DNA of 64,000 bases from Rusavskia elegans (lineage: Eukaryota; Ascomycota; Lecanoromycetes; Teloschistales; Teloschistaceae). Positions within the stretch are counted from its first letter, which is position 1, and the number at the start of each line of letters is the position of its first letter. Below the pieces are notes generated by a model. That model was not told where the DNA came from, did no database searches, and was given only the letters and a program-made list of their open reading frames with translations. The DNA lies in contig SAUG01000088.1 of NCBI GenBank assembly GCA_011316305.1, positions 1 to 64,000 of the forward strand, written 5' to 3'. Below, piece after piece: positions 1-12,409 of the stretch. A program made the position numbers and the translations under genes.

Positions 1-66
1 CAACGTTTGATTTGCTCACCGAACCACTGGTTCACCGGGCACCAAAACCAAAACAAATTAACTAAA
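1..66 (+). mobile_element. 3' end fragment of retroposon-like family R
   Basis: This matches the last 66 bp of the complete copy at 52782-53740, including the small palindrome GAACCACTGGTTC (21-33) and an A-rich tail built on ACCAAA. It keeps several CA and TG dinucleotides, so it is less mutated than what follows. The body lies left of the window. The plus strand given here is the direction of the A-rich tail; the longest open frame of the family is on the other strand. Confidence 0.7.
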
Positions 67-137
67 TAACGGTAAATTATATTTCCTTTAGAATAAATAT
101 CTATTTAAAAGTATATTCGATTTTATAATTTCCGAAG
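67..137. other. Junction between R fragment and gag remnant
   Basis: About 70 bp after the R tail that I could not align to the Gypsy-A gag of other copies. It is either flanking gag sequence too mutated to read or a target duplication plus filler. No gene is visible. Confidence 0.4.
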
Positions 138-1287
138 AACTTTTTCTATACTAGGCTAGATTCTATTAATATTCGTAGGGAAGCGTTACTTATTATAGCT
201 TCCTATAGTATTTTATCGTTTTCTATAAATATAAATTCTTTATCCGAACTAGCTTCCTAGAATTTAGAACTACTATTATTATCTTTTAAGATTATTTCTT
301 ACTAGTCTTTAGATTCTTTCTTCAGCGTAGTATTAAGCTATCGTTACTATACTTTACTTAATTAATATTCTCTCGCGAAATAGTCTAGTTTACTATAGTT
401 ATAGTACGTTTTAGGATTTTTATTTCCTTTACTATTTCTAGGGTTCTTTCCTTTATATCGCTATTATATTAAATCTAGTTCTATAGGTATAGATCTATAG
501 TAGCTATTTTCGGTCCTTTTATTTAGTAGCTATCTTCTATATAGCTTTCTAGAGTAATATCCCGTATTACCTCGTAGTCCTCTATTATAGCGTTTTTCTA
601 TATCTCTTTTATATAGTTTATTATCGAAGTCGATAGATATCTCGATTAGATTATCTAATATTTCGTATATTTAACTATCGCGTATAAGTTCGTCTTTTAC
701 TTTTTTTTTAAGTTTTCGTCGGTATATTACGTATAAGATATCGTTATTCTATTCCGTTAGTAGTAACTACTCTTTAAACCTTATAGCGTACTCCGATACT
801 ACGGTTTTCTACTAAAGATTCTAAATAAAGCGTTTAATAGTTAGGATTTTATTAAAAATTCTAAAAACCTTTCGAATAGTTTTTTTAAACTTTATAAATT
901 ATATAAAGATATTATTATTATCTTCGTTATCGTCTATATATTATCGAAAGATAGGTTTTATCCAGTATTAGGCTCGTCCTCGAAGATATAATACGATAAA
1001 AAGAGTCTTTTTTTCTTTAGATATAAGATAGAATACGAAGTATATTTCTATTTATATAAACCAGTCTTCCTTTTTTATTATAATCTTTATAGTATTTATA
1101 GGTTTATTAACTTTAATACTATATAAGCGGGGTTAGATAGTAGAAGTACTAACCTCTTTATTACTACTATTATCTTTTATCTAGATCTCTTTACCTTTAG
1201 GTTTAGGCTTCTTTATTATAGAGCTGGAATTACTTAGAGTAGGGATTTAACGTTAACCTACGATAGATATTCTAAAGGTATTTAAAG
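138..1287 (-). pseudogene. Gypsy-A gag remnant, copy E0
   Basis: This is the 5' part of a Ty3/Gypsy element read on the minus strand, truncated at the left by the window. It aligns with the gag regions of E1 (about 7440-8565), E2, E4 and E5. On the minus strand near 362-410 lies a degraded zinc knuckle of the CX2CX4HX4C kind, read as YYNYSKLDYF, with the Cys codons now TAY. The frame is broken by many TAG/TAA codons of the RIP type. The 5' LTR follows directly at 1288. Gag would have formed the virus-like particle; nothing here could be translated. Confidence 0.75.
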
Positions 1288-1758
1288 TATTATAGAGCTA
1301 TCTAGGAGTCTAGTATTTCTAAAAGTTAGTTAAACTTATTAGTATATCTATAAACAGAGGTATAATAGGTAATTATTTTAAATTAATATGAAAATAAGTT
1401 AGTCTGATTACTAGAATAGTATATAGTAATAACTAATAAATTAAATACGAGCTATAAAGGCGTCGAGTTCGAAATCTATATAAATAATAAAATCCTCCTT
1501 TTTTTAGATATTTTACTCGCTAAGATAACTGAAATACCTTTTTTCAGGTATTTTACTTACTAAGATAACTAAGATACCTTTCTTTAGATACTTTATTTAT
1601 TAAAATAACTAAAATATCTTTCCTTAGGTACCTTACTTACTAAGATAACTAAGACGATAATACCAAGTCCGTCTTGCCTGTCCAGGTGTAATAAGAAATT
1701 TTAATATTATATTAAATACTACCGCGTTTCCGAAGTCACGCCGCGTGTGTTTATAACA
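1288..1758 (-). repeat. 5' LTR of Gypsy-A copy E0
   Basis: The LTR runs from TATTATAGAGCTA (originally TGTTATAG) to TTATAACA. It aligns with the LTRs at 2428, 8566, 17916, 24081 and 58157. Its right part (1640-1758) is unusually well kept, with CA and TG still present. The centre holds about four tandem copies of a unit near 45 bp, built on TTACTTACTAAGATAACTAA (1506-1654). Confidence 0.8.
1506..1654. repeat. Tandem repeats inside E0 LTR
   Basis: Roughly four imperfect copies of a unit near 45 bp with core TACTAAGATAACTAAGATAC. Other LTRs of the family carry a related unit near 40 bp in different copy number, which explains most of the LTR length variation in this window. Confidence 0.7.
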
Positions 1759-2427
1759 CTTTTCTACAATTATAGGAAATCAGCTTGGAATTCTATACCG
1801 ATTAAATATTTTTAGATTCGATAGATAAAATACTATTATAAATCTTTTATCTAATTATTCGATCTTGAAGATATTATTATATAATAGTAGTTTATTAATT
1901 CGTCCTTTAATATTTTTTTTATCTATCGATATTTCTTTTCGATTTATTCTATTACGGTTTCTATAATTCCTTTATTAAAATTATATAAAAGATTTACTAC
2001 TTCGAATAAAGCGAATAGATTAATAAAAGAAAGTTTTTTAATGAAATTAGACTAGAAAAATATATAGATATTATCTATTATAAATAGATTCCGTATTTAT
2101 TATATATAGATCTAGCGTTTCATTTTTATATATATATATCGCGGAAATAGCTTCCCGGAAACGATATATTATCGATAGTTATTATCCGATTTTATTTTAT
2201 ATCTCGAATACTATTGGCTCTAGACTGGTTATTTCGATCCAAAGTGGCGACCCGACTTCGCGATAAACGCGGCTAACGAGTCTAAATTATTAGTTAAAGT
2301 TAATTTCCTTGCTAATACGGTTAGAAACTCGGGTCGGTTCCTCCGACCCGAGTTCGAAACTCGATAAAACGATCAAATTAATTGGTTTTTTTTAATTCCG
2401 GTAATTATAATCTATTTTTTATAATTC
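1759..2427. other. Gene-free spacer between E0 and E1
   Basis: Strongly A+T-rich sequence with no readable frame. The last 200 bp are less mutated and contain CG-rich words (GACCCGACTTCGCGATA, CTCGGGTCGG) like those of the short inverted-repeat family M at 55247, 57096, 58090 and 58780. It may therefore hold a degraded M copy, but I could not find both ends. Confidence 0.5.
2326..2354. repeat. Perfect 12-bp inverted repeat (hairpin)
   Basis: AACTCGGGTCGG and CCGACCCGAGTT are exact reverse complements separated by five bases. The arms contain the GGGTCGG word of family M. A perfect hairpin in otherwise decayed DNA suggests an inner or terminal part of an M element. Confidence 0.8.
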
Positions 2428-2912
2428 TATTATAGAATTATCTAGAGGGTTTGGTATTTCTAAAAGTTAATTGGACTTATTAGTATATCTATAAACGAAG
2501 ATATAACAGGTAATCATTTAAATTAATTAAAAATAAATTAGTTAATTACTCGAGTAATATATAGCGATAACTAATAATTTAAATATAAACTATAAAGGCG
2601 TTTAAAAAATCTATATAGATAAATAAAATCTTTTACTATTTAGATTATTTATAGACTAAAATAACTAAAATGATTCTATTTTATAGTATTTATTTACTAA
2701 AACTATTAAAATTAAGATATTTATAGTATTTATATACTAAAACTACTAAAATTAAAATATTTATAATATTTATTACTAAAATTACTAAAATACTTTTTAG
2801 TACTAATATTTAAACTATTTCTATATCTTTATCTAACGAAATATAATAGGAAATCTAGTATTATATTAAATATTACTATATTTTCTAAAATACGCCGCCT
2901 ATATTTATAATA
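2428..2912 (-). repeat. 3' LTR of E1
   Basis: It starts at TATTATAGAATTA and ends at TTATAATA, 485 bp. It carries about three copies of a 40-bp unit with core TTTACTAAAACTACTAAAAT (2661-2810). The expected TG...CA ends now read TA...TA, as RIP would produce. Confidence 0.85.
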
Positions 2913-3439
2913 CTAGATTTTTTTTTTAGATTTTTTATTCCGAAAACCCTATCGTCCTTTTTTTTTTATAGATAAAAGAAAAAGATTATTAATTAAAAAC
3001 TATTATAATAAAATCCTATTATTAGATATTAGTATATTAGCTATACGTTTTTATTAAAACTATTTCTAATTAGAGAAATTTTATTATATTAATAAAAGTT
3101 TCGAAAAATATATTAATTATATAAAATAAATCTATTTATATTATTTTACTCTATTAGATACTATATATTAGCGTTATTTTAAAAATAAATATAAAAAATT
3201 AAAAAAGGAATTAAATAAAATATATATAAAGTAGTAATATCTGCTTTATTAATTAGATTATATTAAAGAAGAATAGTATATTATAGTCGACGGAAAGCTG
3301 TAAAATATTAAAAAACTAAAATAAAAAAAAGGTTTTATAGATCCGCTTTTATCCGTTAATTTAAATTTTTTTATCGACGTAGCTTTAAAGTAGATTATTC
3401 TAGCTAGTAATTTCGGCTAGTCGATGATTTTTTTAATTC

Positions 3440-6400
3440 CTTTTAATAGAATTATTATAGAATCTTCTAGTAGTTTACTAAATATTTTTTAGATTCCTAA
3501 ATATTTTCCGAAATAAAATAATCTTTCTATTTAATTAGATAATTTTAATATTTTTATTATAGAATTTTCCTTTTATATTTTAAAATTAAATATCTATTAT
3601 AATAGCGTTTCGGAATCAGCTAGTTTTAAAAAAAAATATATAAAATACCGAGTATATTTTAGTATTTTTAAATAAATTAAATTCGAAATTTTAAAGTCTT
3701 TTAATTTCTTTAATTAAAAATAGTTCGATTTTAATATAGTTAAGTTTTTTATTTAGAATTTTGGTTTTTAAATTCTTTATAAAAAGGTATATTTTATCTC
3801 TTTTCTTTAATTAAAGTATTATTTTTTACTTTTTATTCTAGTAATTAGCCGAGTATTTTTATATTTTTAGAATATTTCTTTGGATTTTTTCTATATATCG
3901 ACTTTTTAAATTACTAATTCCGCTAATTTATATAGTAGTAGCTATTTAAATAAATTTAAAACTCTTTTATTATTTATATAAAATAGTATTTCTTTAGTTA
4001 TATTTAATTTTTTTATATTAAATACTAATTATACTACTAGTAAAAGCGAAATCTAATTATTTTAGGCGTTACTAATATAATATTTTAGATACTATTCTAA
4101 AATCTGGTTAGTATATTCTATTTATCTATCTATTATCGGATAGAAAACTATTAATATTTCTAATTTTATATTAAATAGAAAAATTAAGGTTTTCTAATAG
4201 TTTTATATAAAGAGTTTATTTCTATTATTTATTAATATTGCTAGTAATCTATAGTATCGAAATGGTCGATCTAGAATAATAAATCTAAACTATTTTATTA
4301 TAAAGTTTTTTATAATAAAATTATATAGATATATTTCGTAAGTCGGTCTATTATATTAAATATCGAATTATATTCTATATTTATTATTACGTTTTTTAAT
4401 TTTAGAAATTTAATAATAAAATCTAATATAATTTTCTTTTATAATAAATTCGATAATTTTTAATACTATATTTTTCTATAATAAATATATATTATATATT
4501 CATTTTATTAATAACTAAAATATTTTTTAATATATATTTTTACGTATTATTTTATATTAGAAAACTAGTAATACTATTATAAAAATTATATTATTTTTAT
4601 TACATCTAGATATTTTTATAGTATTTTATTATAGTACTTTTTAATATATTTATCGATTTTATTATCTAGTATTTATAGTTTTTTTTTCGATAGAAAACTA
4701 TTTCTAGTTATTTTTAAATATATATAGTATCGTATTTATTTTATATTAATTTACTAATAGTAATCAATTTTTATTAATTTTAAAAATAATATTATTAAAA
4801 ACCTCTTTTATTTTTATATAATTACTTTTTCGATTTAAAATATCTATTTTTTTATTTTTTTTATCTAGAATATAGTATATTTTAAATTTATATTAATCGA
4901 AGAATTTAGACTATTATATTTATTTTCTATTAAATCTATTTTATTATTATAAAATATAGAAGATTTTTATAATCTATAAAAATTATTAATTCTAGTAATT
5001 TTTCGACGTATACTTTCTATTATTTCAGTATAGCTATTATAGATAGTAGTTTTTTATTATAAATATTATAATTCTATTTCGCTAGTAATAGTTTTCTAGA
5101 TATATATACTATCGGGTATTATTTATTTTTATACTATTATAGAAAATATATATCTATAGCTAGATCTAATAAATCTATTTCTATTTTTAATAGTTTTTTT
5201 AAATTAAATATTTTAAATATTAGATCTTTTATATATTCTTTTTTAAAATCTTTAAATATTTATTAAATTTTTTTTTCTCTAATATTATTTAATAGTATTT
5301 TTTATTAAAATTATTAGAATAAAAGTTTTTTTAAAATAGTTTTTTATAAACTTTTAATTATAATTTATAAATCGGAAAAAATTTTAAATTTTTTTAATAT
5401 TTATTAATATTTTATATTTTTTAATATTTTTTAATTTATTAGAATTAATATATAATTTATTTCGTCCTATAATAAATTCTAAAAAGTTAATTTTTTTTTA
5501 TAGAATTTATATATTTCTAGTTTAAAATATAAATCTTTTTTTTCTAAATATTTAAAAACTTTACTAATATATTATTTAAATTTTTCGAAAATTTTAAAAT
5601 AAGTTAGAATATTATTAAAGTAGACGATAATAAATATATCTAGATATTTTTTAAATATATTATTAATTATATTTTTATAGATTACTAGAGTATTTATAAA
5701 TTTAAATAATATATTTATATATTGATAGTATTTATATTTTATATAAAAAGTTATTTTCTATTTTTTTCCGGCTTTTATTTATATAAGATTATATTTTATA
5801 AAATATTTTATTCTAGAAAATCTATTTTAAAATTTACTAATATTTAATAATAGATATCGGTTTTTAATTATAATACTATTTAGCTTTCAGTAATTAATAT
5901 ATAGACGGAATATTCTGTTCTTTTTAAATATAAAAAGGATCGGATATTCTACTAATAATTAAAATTTTTTAATAAATCCTTTTTTTATATTTTTATCCAG
6001 ATATTTATAGAGTATTTTAAAATTTATTATAGATAATAGATAGATAGAACTAAATATAGGTTATTTATTTAATTTAAATCTAATTTTATAATTTAATAAT
6101 TAATATTTAAATAATATTTTTAAAGTTATTTTTTCCCGAAATAAATTTATCTAATTTTTATATTTATCTAGAATTCTTTCTAATAGGTTTTTTATTAATT
6201 TTTTATTAAATAATATAGAGTTTTTAAAAGATTTATAATTTTTTTTTCTATTTCTATTTTATTAATCTAGCTAATTTCTACCGGTATTAAATAAATCGGA
6301 CCTAAATAGTATTTTGTTATTTTTTTTCGAAGCTATAAATTCGCGTTTTATATTCTATTTTTTATCTATCTAAATTTTCTATTTTAGTATAGATTAGATA

Positions 6401-6870
6401 TTATATATTTAAAAGTATTATTTAACGTAAAATATTCTTTATTTCTAATCTATTACTAGATTATAATCTTTTAATTAAAAGTTTTTAAATATAATTTTAT
6501 AACTAGCTATCTAAATAATATTAAATTCAAGTTTCATTTAATATTAATTAATTATTATTTAAAATTATATCGTTTTTTTATAACCTTTCTATCTCTATTT
6601 AGTATTTTATTTCTATTAATAACTATTAAGTTATATACGTCCTTTTTTTTAGTTTAAATAAATCTATTCCTTTTAATTAAATCTTCTAATATAAAATTTC
6701 CGGTTATATTTAAATTAATACAAATTTTAACTTTCTATAATCTATTATTAGTTTTAATAATTATATTAATTTCGAATATATATATATAGCTAGCTAAATT
6801 TAGTTATTTTTTTCGAATTATAAAATTATACGTTTATAGTATATTTATTATTATAAAATTTTAACTTTTT
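3440..6870 (-). pseudogene. pol: Gypsy-A pol remnant of E1 (PR-RT-RH-INT-chromodomain)
   Basis: This is the polyprotein remnant of a Ty3/Gypsy retrotransposon. Read on the minus strand: a protease-like segment near 6690-6720; reverse transcriptase near 5380-6010, with YPILFIFKKNRIFRLYINY at 5905-5965 and the catalytic YXDD box as YFNN near 5611-5622, both Asp codons now Asn; RNase H and integrase toward 3900-4750; and a chromodomain at 3465-3595, readable as ENI*ESKKYLVNY. Stops are nearly all TAG/TAA where the family has Gln or Trp. The family identification is firm; the gene is dead. Confidence 0.85.
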
Positions 6871-7249
6871 CCGAATTATCTTTTATATTTTTATATTTTT
6901 TACTTTTATAATCTATTTACGAAATATATCTTTAGAATTTCTAATTAAAAGTTCTATTTTCTTTTTACTATTTTTTCTAGTATTTATATCTATTATTTAT
7001 TATATTTTTAGAATAATTATAAATATTATAACTTCCGACTTTAATAGATATTATAGAAATACGTCGATATAGTTTTAATAGATACTATACGGTTTCTTTC
7101 TTTTCCGATTTATAGATTCTATAATTATTATTATAGTAGACGGTCTAAATAAATAATACGTATTAATTTCCTATTATTATATTTTTCTATTATAATATCG
7201 GATTTGAAATATTTTTATTTTTAAAAGCGTTATTTCCTAATTTTTCTTC

Positions 7250-8540
7250 TAATATATCGATAATATTATTTATTTTTTAGTTCTACTAGTTATTTTAAAG
7301 ATATTTATTATTAATATATATTTTATAAACGTTTTTAAATCTTTTATAGATTATTATAAATTCTTCTTTTACTATTTTTTTATTATAAAAGGTTTAAAGG
7401 TATACTAATTTAATATCTTCTATTATTATAATTATTTATTTAGAGATAACTTTCTTTCTAGTAGATTCTATTAATATTTATAGCGAAGTATTATTTATTA
7501 TAATTTTCTATAGTACTTTATCGTTTTTTATAAATATAAATTCTTTATCTAAACTAGTTTACTAGAATTTAAAACTACTATTATTATTTTCTAAAATTAT
7601 ATTTTATTAGTTTTTAGATTTTTTTAGTATAGTATTAAACAATTATTAATATATTTTATTTAACCGATATTTTTTTATAAAGTAATTTAGTTTACTATAA
7701 TTATAGTATATTTTCGGATTTTTATTCCCTTTATTATTTCTAGAGTTTTTCTCTTTATATCGCTATTATATAAAGTTTAGTTCTATTAATATCGGTCCGA
7801 AGTAGCTATTTCCGGACTATTTTTTACTTAGATACAATCTTTTATAAAGCTATTCTAAATAATATTCTATATTAAATTATTATCTACTATTTAAACGTTT
7901 TTCTATATCTCTTATATATAGCTTATTATTAAAGTCGATAGATATTTTAATTGGATTATCTAGTATATTATATACTCGACAATTATATATAAATTTATCT
8001 TTTATTTATTTTTTAAATTTTTATCTAAATATTATATATCGAGTATTTCTATTTTATTTTATTAATAGTATCTATTTTTCAATTTATATAACGTAGTTAG
8101 ATACTATATTTATTTACTAAAAAAATTAAATAAAATATTTAATAGTTTAGATTTTATAAATAGTTTTTTTAAATTTTATAAACTATATAAAAATATATTT
8201 ATCGTTATTATTTTTATCTATATATTATCGAAGGATAGATTTTATCTAATATTAGATTTATCTTCGAAAATAAAATATAGTAAAAAACGTTTTTTTCTTT
8301 TTAGATATAGGATAGAATAGGAAGTAGATATTTAATTATATAAGCTAGTCTTTTAGTTTATTACGATTTCTATAGTATTTATTAGGTCTATTAACTTTAA
8401 TACTATTAAAGCGTTAGTTAATAGAAAGAATATTTTTATTTTTACTATTATCTTTTATCTAGACTTTCTTTTCTTTAGATTCGGACTATTTAATTATATT
8501 ACTAGAATTATTTAAAATAAAGATTTAATATTAATCTGCG
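7250..8540 (-). pseudogene. gag: Gypsy-A gag remnant of E1
   Basis: This is the nucleocapsid/capsid precursor remnant lying between the 5' LTR (8566) and pol on the minus strand. Near 7675-7715 the zinc knuckle reads YYNYSKLNYFIKKY, which is CX2CX4HX4C with each Cys and His codon changed to TAY. It is dense in TAG/TAA stops. It aligns along its length with 138-1287, 22380-24080, 42660-43827 and 63400-64000. I set the gag/pol boundary by alignment, not by a visible frameshift site. Confidence 0.75.
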
Positions 8541-8565
8541 ATAGATATCCTAAAAATATTTAAAG

Positions 8566-8966
8566 TATTATAGAGCTATCTAAAAGGTCAAGTATTTCTA
8601 AAAGTTAGTTAAACTTATTAGTATATCTATAAACGGAGGTATAACGGATAATTATTTAAATTAATTAAATATAAATTAATTAACTATTCGAATAGTATAT
8701 AACGATTACTAATAAACTAAATATAAGCTATAAAGGTATTATATTCGGAATCTATATAAATAAATAAAATTCTCTACTATTTAGATTATTTATAAACTAA
8801 AATAACTAATATAGTTCTATTTTATAGTATTTATTTACTAAAACTACTAAATTTAGGTACTTATAGTATTTATTTATAAAAACTACCAAAATTAAGGTAT
8901 TTATAGTATTTATTTACTAAAACTACTAAAATACTCTTTAGTACTAATATTTAGACTATCTCTATA
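8566..8966 (-). repeat. 5' LTR of E1, left segment
   Basis: It starts TATTATAGAGCTATC and is cut at 8966 by element B. The last five bases, CTATA, are the left target duplication. The LTR resumes at 12323 and ends at 12409. Rejoined, the sequence aligns smoothly with the other LTRs. Confidence 0.85.
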
Positions 8967-9376
8967 TATAACGTCCCTGTACGTTAAAAGGCGTTACGTT
9001 CGAGTCTAGCTACAGCCGTAGATATAGTCCGAACTACCGAATAGTAAAGGAATTCTAGTATAGGTTATTATAACTAATTCCGCGTAGCCGCGAAGGTATA
9101 GTTATAATATTATAATATATCTATATTATAGAAGTAGTTAATAGTAAAAATAGAGATATATTTAATAATTATATTAATAACTAACGAAAGAAGCTATCTA
9201 ATAGGAATAAAGGAGCGATATATATAGCGAAAATAGCCGATAGTACTAATAGATAGCCGTCTATTAAAAGACCTATTATAAAAGTCGGCTATATCGGCTA
9301 TAGACGGCTATAAATAATTAAACTCGTTTATTTAGCTAATTTTTTAGTATACTTCTATAGAGTTATAGATATAATA
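8967..9376. repeat. Left LTR of B1
   Basis: It begins TATAACGTCCCTGTACG (probably TGTAACG before RIP) and ends GATATAATA. It is 410 bp. Near the end are inverted words, AGCCGATAG / GATAGCCGTC against AGACGGCTAT, able to fold, shared by all B-type LTRs in the window. Confidence 0.85.
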
Positions 9377-9438
9377 TAGCTCTTTCTATATCGCTTTCTA
9401 TCTAGCTTTTCCGTATATAAAGTTTTTTTAAAATCTAT

Positions 9439-9462
9439 TCTTTTTTTTTTTTTTTTTTTTTC
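9439..9462. repeat. Poly-T tract in B1
   Basis: A run of about 20 T with flanking T-rich sequence just inside the left LTR. The copy at 29060-29090 has a shorter, interrupted tract. It could be a polypurine tract if the element is read on the minus strand. Confidence 0.5.
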
Positions 9463-9559
9463 TTTTAATATTTTTATTATTTATTGTCGAAAAGAGTAAT
9501 CGTTTAAAATCTTTTTATTAAATTTAGTTAAAAGATATTATTATACTTTTTCCTTATAA

Positions 9560-10130
9560 CTTTTATATTCGAGATTCTTTAAAAGAGTATAAAGTCGAAG
9601 TAGATAGTAATATTTATAGCGAGTATACTTGTATTTAGAAGTTTTACGATCTTTTAATTTCTAATACTACCTATATATTAGCGTAAATATTAGCCTTTCT
9701 AGCTATTAATATCGATAGAAAAATAATCCGAAGATAAAAAAATAAACTCCGATCTAATATTAGGACAATTTTTAATAAATATACTAAAGCGCGATATTAT
9801 ATCGGATCCTTTTTAGATTCTAAAAAAGAAATTTATAATAAATATCTTATTTAGAAGTCGGATCTCCGTCGACTTTTTAGAAAGTAAAAATGTTTTATTA
9901 TTTATTGTCGCGCTTTAGATAAACGTAAAAGTAATTTTATTATTTAGAAGTAACGCGTATTATCTCGTTTTAATAAATTTAACGATTTAGTTATATTCTA
10001 TTCCTCTATAGGATTTACGCTAGCTATATAAAAGGTATTTATTAAATCTATTCCGGTTTCTAATTCGATTAATTTAGATTAATTTCTAAAGGAATTTAAT
10101 TTTTTTAGCTTTTAGATTTAATAAGCGTAT
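9560..10130 (+). pseudogene. Decayed plus-strand frame of element B, unknown
   Basis: I do not recognise this protein. One plus-strand frame stays largely open for about 185 codons, broken only by TAG/TAA of the kind RIP makes from Gln or Trp codons. It reads, in part, IRDSLKEYKVEVDSNIYSEY near 9570 and LDSKKEIYNKYLI near 9820. The same frame is readable in copy B4 (29395-29560, EYTEIRYRIEFFLDSKKEIY), so it is conserved between copies. It is rich in Lys, Arg and Tyr, with no clear motif. It may be a gag-like or accessory protein of the non-autonomous element. Confidence 0.45.
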
Positions 10131-10629
10131 AAAAGAGTATCTAATAAAAGATCTCTTTATATTACTTTTTACTATTTTAGAATTATATATTAATATTATC
10201 AATTATATCCGGGTTTTCTAATATTTCTGCTAATTTTTATTCTTTAGCGACTATTTCGTTCTATAATAATAAGATTAAGGACCAGCTATCTTTTAGTTAT
10301 ATACCTAGTATAGGATCCGGTATTCTATTATCTAGATATTTATTTAGCTCGAGTATTAGGTTATATTCGACTTTTTCTATTTCTTTAATAATACTTTTAT
10401 AGATTTTTTTAATATCTTCTATCTATAACTTTTAGATTATCTTTTCGATTTTATTATATTTAAGAGCTAATTATATTAGTAGATAATAGTATTCTTTCTA
10501 AATCTTTATTTCCTAAACTTTTCCCCTCTATTTAAAGAGAGTATCGATTTCTTTATTTTATTTATAATCTATATTTAATCTAATATCTAATTGAATATAT
10601 AAAAGGTTTTTATATATAAAAAGATATAT

Positions 10630-11225
10630 TATTTATAGATCTATTCTTCTTTTAACTATACTTTCCTATACTAGTATATCCGAAATCGATTTTTTCTATT
10701 CGCTCCCTAAAATAATATACTATCGAGGATTTTTAATAACTATAAAGTTAGATATTCCGATAAGTCCGTTATTTATTTTAATTTCGACGTTTATAATTCT
10801 ATTATTCTATTAAAGGCAGTTTTAAATATATTATTTAATCTAGTTATATAATTCTTTTATAATTTTATTTTTCTTTTTTCTATTTATAAGAGCTATTATT
10901 TTATAGTTTTCGATTTTAATTTTAAAGATTACTATAAAAGATTTTTCCGTTTTATATAGTTTAAATTCTAATATAGGTTTTCTTATTATTCTTTTTAATT
11001 CTATAAAATATTATTCTAATTCTTTTTTATCCGATATATAGATAAAGTATTTATTATTATAGCAGGCTATCCAAATTTTAGTTACGTATTTTCTAGCTTT
11101 TTTCTTTAATAATTCCTCTATTACTTTAAACTAGTATTTAGTTATCTCTATTACTTTTTTATTTATATAATTTCTTTTAAAGTATTCTATTTTTCTATAT
11201 AAATAATAAACTTTAGTTACGATTT
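10630..11225 (-). pseudogene. Decayed minus-strand frame of element B, possibly gag/protease-like
   Basis: Read on the minus strand from about 11220 to 10640, one frame carries about 195 codons with only TAG/TAA interruptions. Segments include KIWIACYNNKYFIYISDKKE and, near the end, NVEIKINNGLIGISNFIVI followed by YIILGSEW. The ILGxxW ending resembles the C-terminal part of retroviral-type aspartic proteases. The catalytic DTG/DSG triad is not clearly visible (ALINR stands where ALIDSG would be expected). The homologous stretch in the second B copy (36830-37400) reads the same way. The protease assignment is weak. Confidence 0.4.
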
Positions 11226-11906
11226 TTTAGTTTCGGTAGTATTAAATTCTATTAGATTTCCTTTAGATTATCTTTTAATAGATTCTGTCTTTCTAAACGC
11301 CTGTTTATTAATATATTATTTATACTATCTACTATTAATTCTTATCGCTAGTTCGATTAGATCTACTAGTAAATTAAATTTTTCGATTACTATTATAGCT
11401 TCCTCAATTCTATTACTAAATTCTTTAAAGAAGTAGATTTTTAAAGCTAAGTTCTTCTAGTCTATTTTATAAACTAATACTTTAAACTAAATAGTATAAA
11501 TAGCTACCGATTTCTCCTATTTTAAAACCATTAGTTTTTTTACTATTACTCTATCCTTATTATTATTTCCGAAGATTTCTTTAATAGCTATAATTAAATT
11601 ATCGAAATAATAAAATATTTAAAATATTTCTTTTTCTTTTTATTTTTCGGGGTTATTAAGATAGTCTTTTATACGGAACTAGATTTAATTAAAGGCTATT
11701 TATTTTAAATAGATTATTATAAATAGAATTTTAACTATTTTATTTAAAAACTGGTTTATATATAATATAAAGTCGATATTTATTTATATAAATTAAAGTT
11801 TTAAAGATCTTTTATCTCTTTTATAAATACTTAGTTTTACTATTTTAATAGTATCGCTTCGTTCTATAGGGCGAGGTAACGAGACCGATATAGTAAATCG
11901 TTAAAA

Positions 11907-12317
11907 TATAATATCTCTATATATTAAAAGGCGTTACGTTCGAGCCTAGCTATAGCTATAAATATAGTTCGAACTACTAAATAGTAAAAGGTTCCTAGTA
12001 TAGATTATTATAACTAATCCCGTGCAGCCGCGAATATATAGTTATAATATTATAAAACGTCTATATTATAGAAGTAATTAATAGAATATAGTAGAAACGT
12101 ATTTAATAATTATATTAATAATTAATTAAAAAAGCTATTTAATAGAAATAAAGGAACGATATATATAGCGAGAGTAGCCGATAGTACTAATAGATAGCTA
12201 TCTATTAAAAAACCTATTATAAAAGTCGGCTATATCGGCTATAGACGGCTATAGATAATTAGGCTCGTTTACCTAGCTAATTTTCTAGTATACTTCTATA
12301 GAATTATAGATATAATA
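11907..12317. repeat. Right LTR of B1
   Basis: It starts TATAATATCTCTATATATT and ends GATATAATA, 411 bp. It is preceded by AAATCGTTAAAA, a word also found before the B-type LTRs at 16300 and 38110. Five bases beyond it (TTATA) match the left target site CTATA apart from one C-to-T change. Confidence 0.85.
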
Positions 12318-12322
12318 TTATA

Positions 12323-12409
12323 TCCCTGTCTACCGAAGCGTAATAGGAAATCTAATACTATATTAAATACTATCGCGTTTTTTAAAGTACGCTGTCTATA
12401 TTTATAATA
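12323..12409 (-). repeat. 5' LTR of E1, right segment
   Basis: This is the remainder of the E1 LTR after element B. It includes CCCTGTCTACCGAAGCGTAA, which still carries TG, and ends TTATAATA. Confidence 0.85.

Larger units (their letters stand above)
8967..12317. mobile_element. LTR element B, copy B1 (about 3.35 kb)
   Basis: A compact LTR element with LTRs of about 410 bp at 8967-9376 and 11907-12317 and 2.5 kb between them. The target duplication is CTATA (8962-8966) and TTATA (12318-12322), with one C/T difference. A second copy at 28595-38523 has the same net length (about 3348 bp) once its own insert is removed. No reverse transcriptase or integrase could be read, so it looks non-autonomous. 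Two decayed frames point toward each other (9560-10130 plus, 10630-11225 minus). Orientation is unresolved. Confidence 0.8.
2428..12409 (-). mobile_element. Gypsy-A chromovirus E1, RIP-inactivated, split by element B
   Basis: A full-length Ty3/Gypsy element on the minus strand. The 3' LTR is 2428-2912, the internal region 2913-8565, and the 5' LTR 8566-8966 plus 12323-12409, interrupted by a B element. Without the insert it is about 6.6 kb. Domains read on the minus strand from high to low coordinates are gag with zinc knuckle, protease, reverse transcriptase, RNase H, integrase and chromodomain. A purine-rich minus-strand tract next to 2912 fits a polypurine tract. I found no convincing target duplication (AATTC left, TTCCG right), so one end may have been remodelled. 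Confidence 0.85.
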
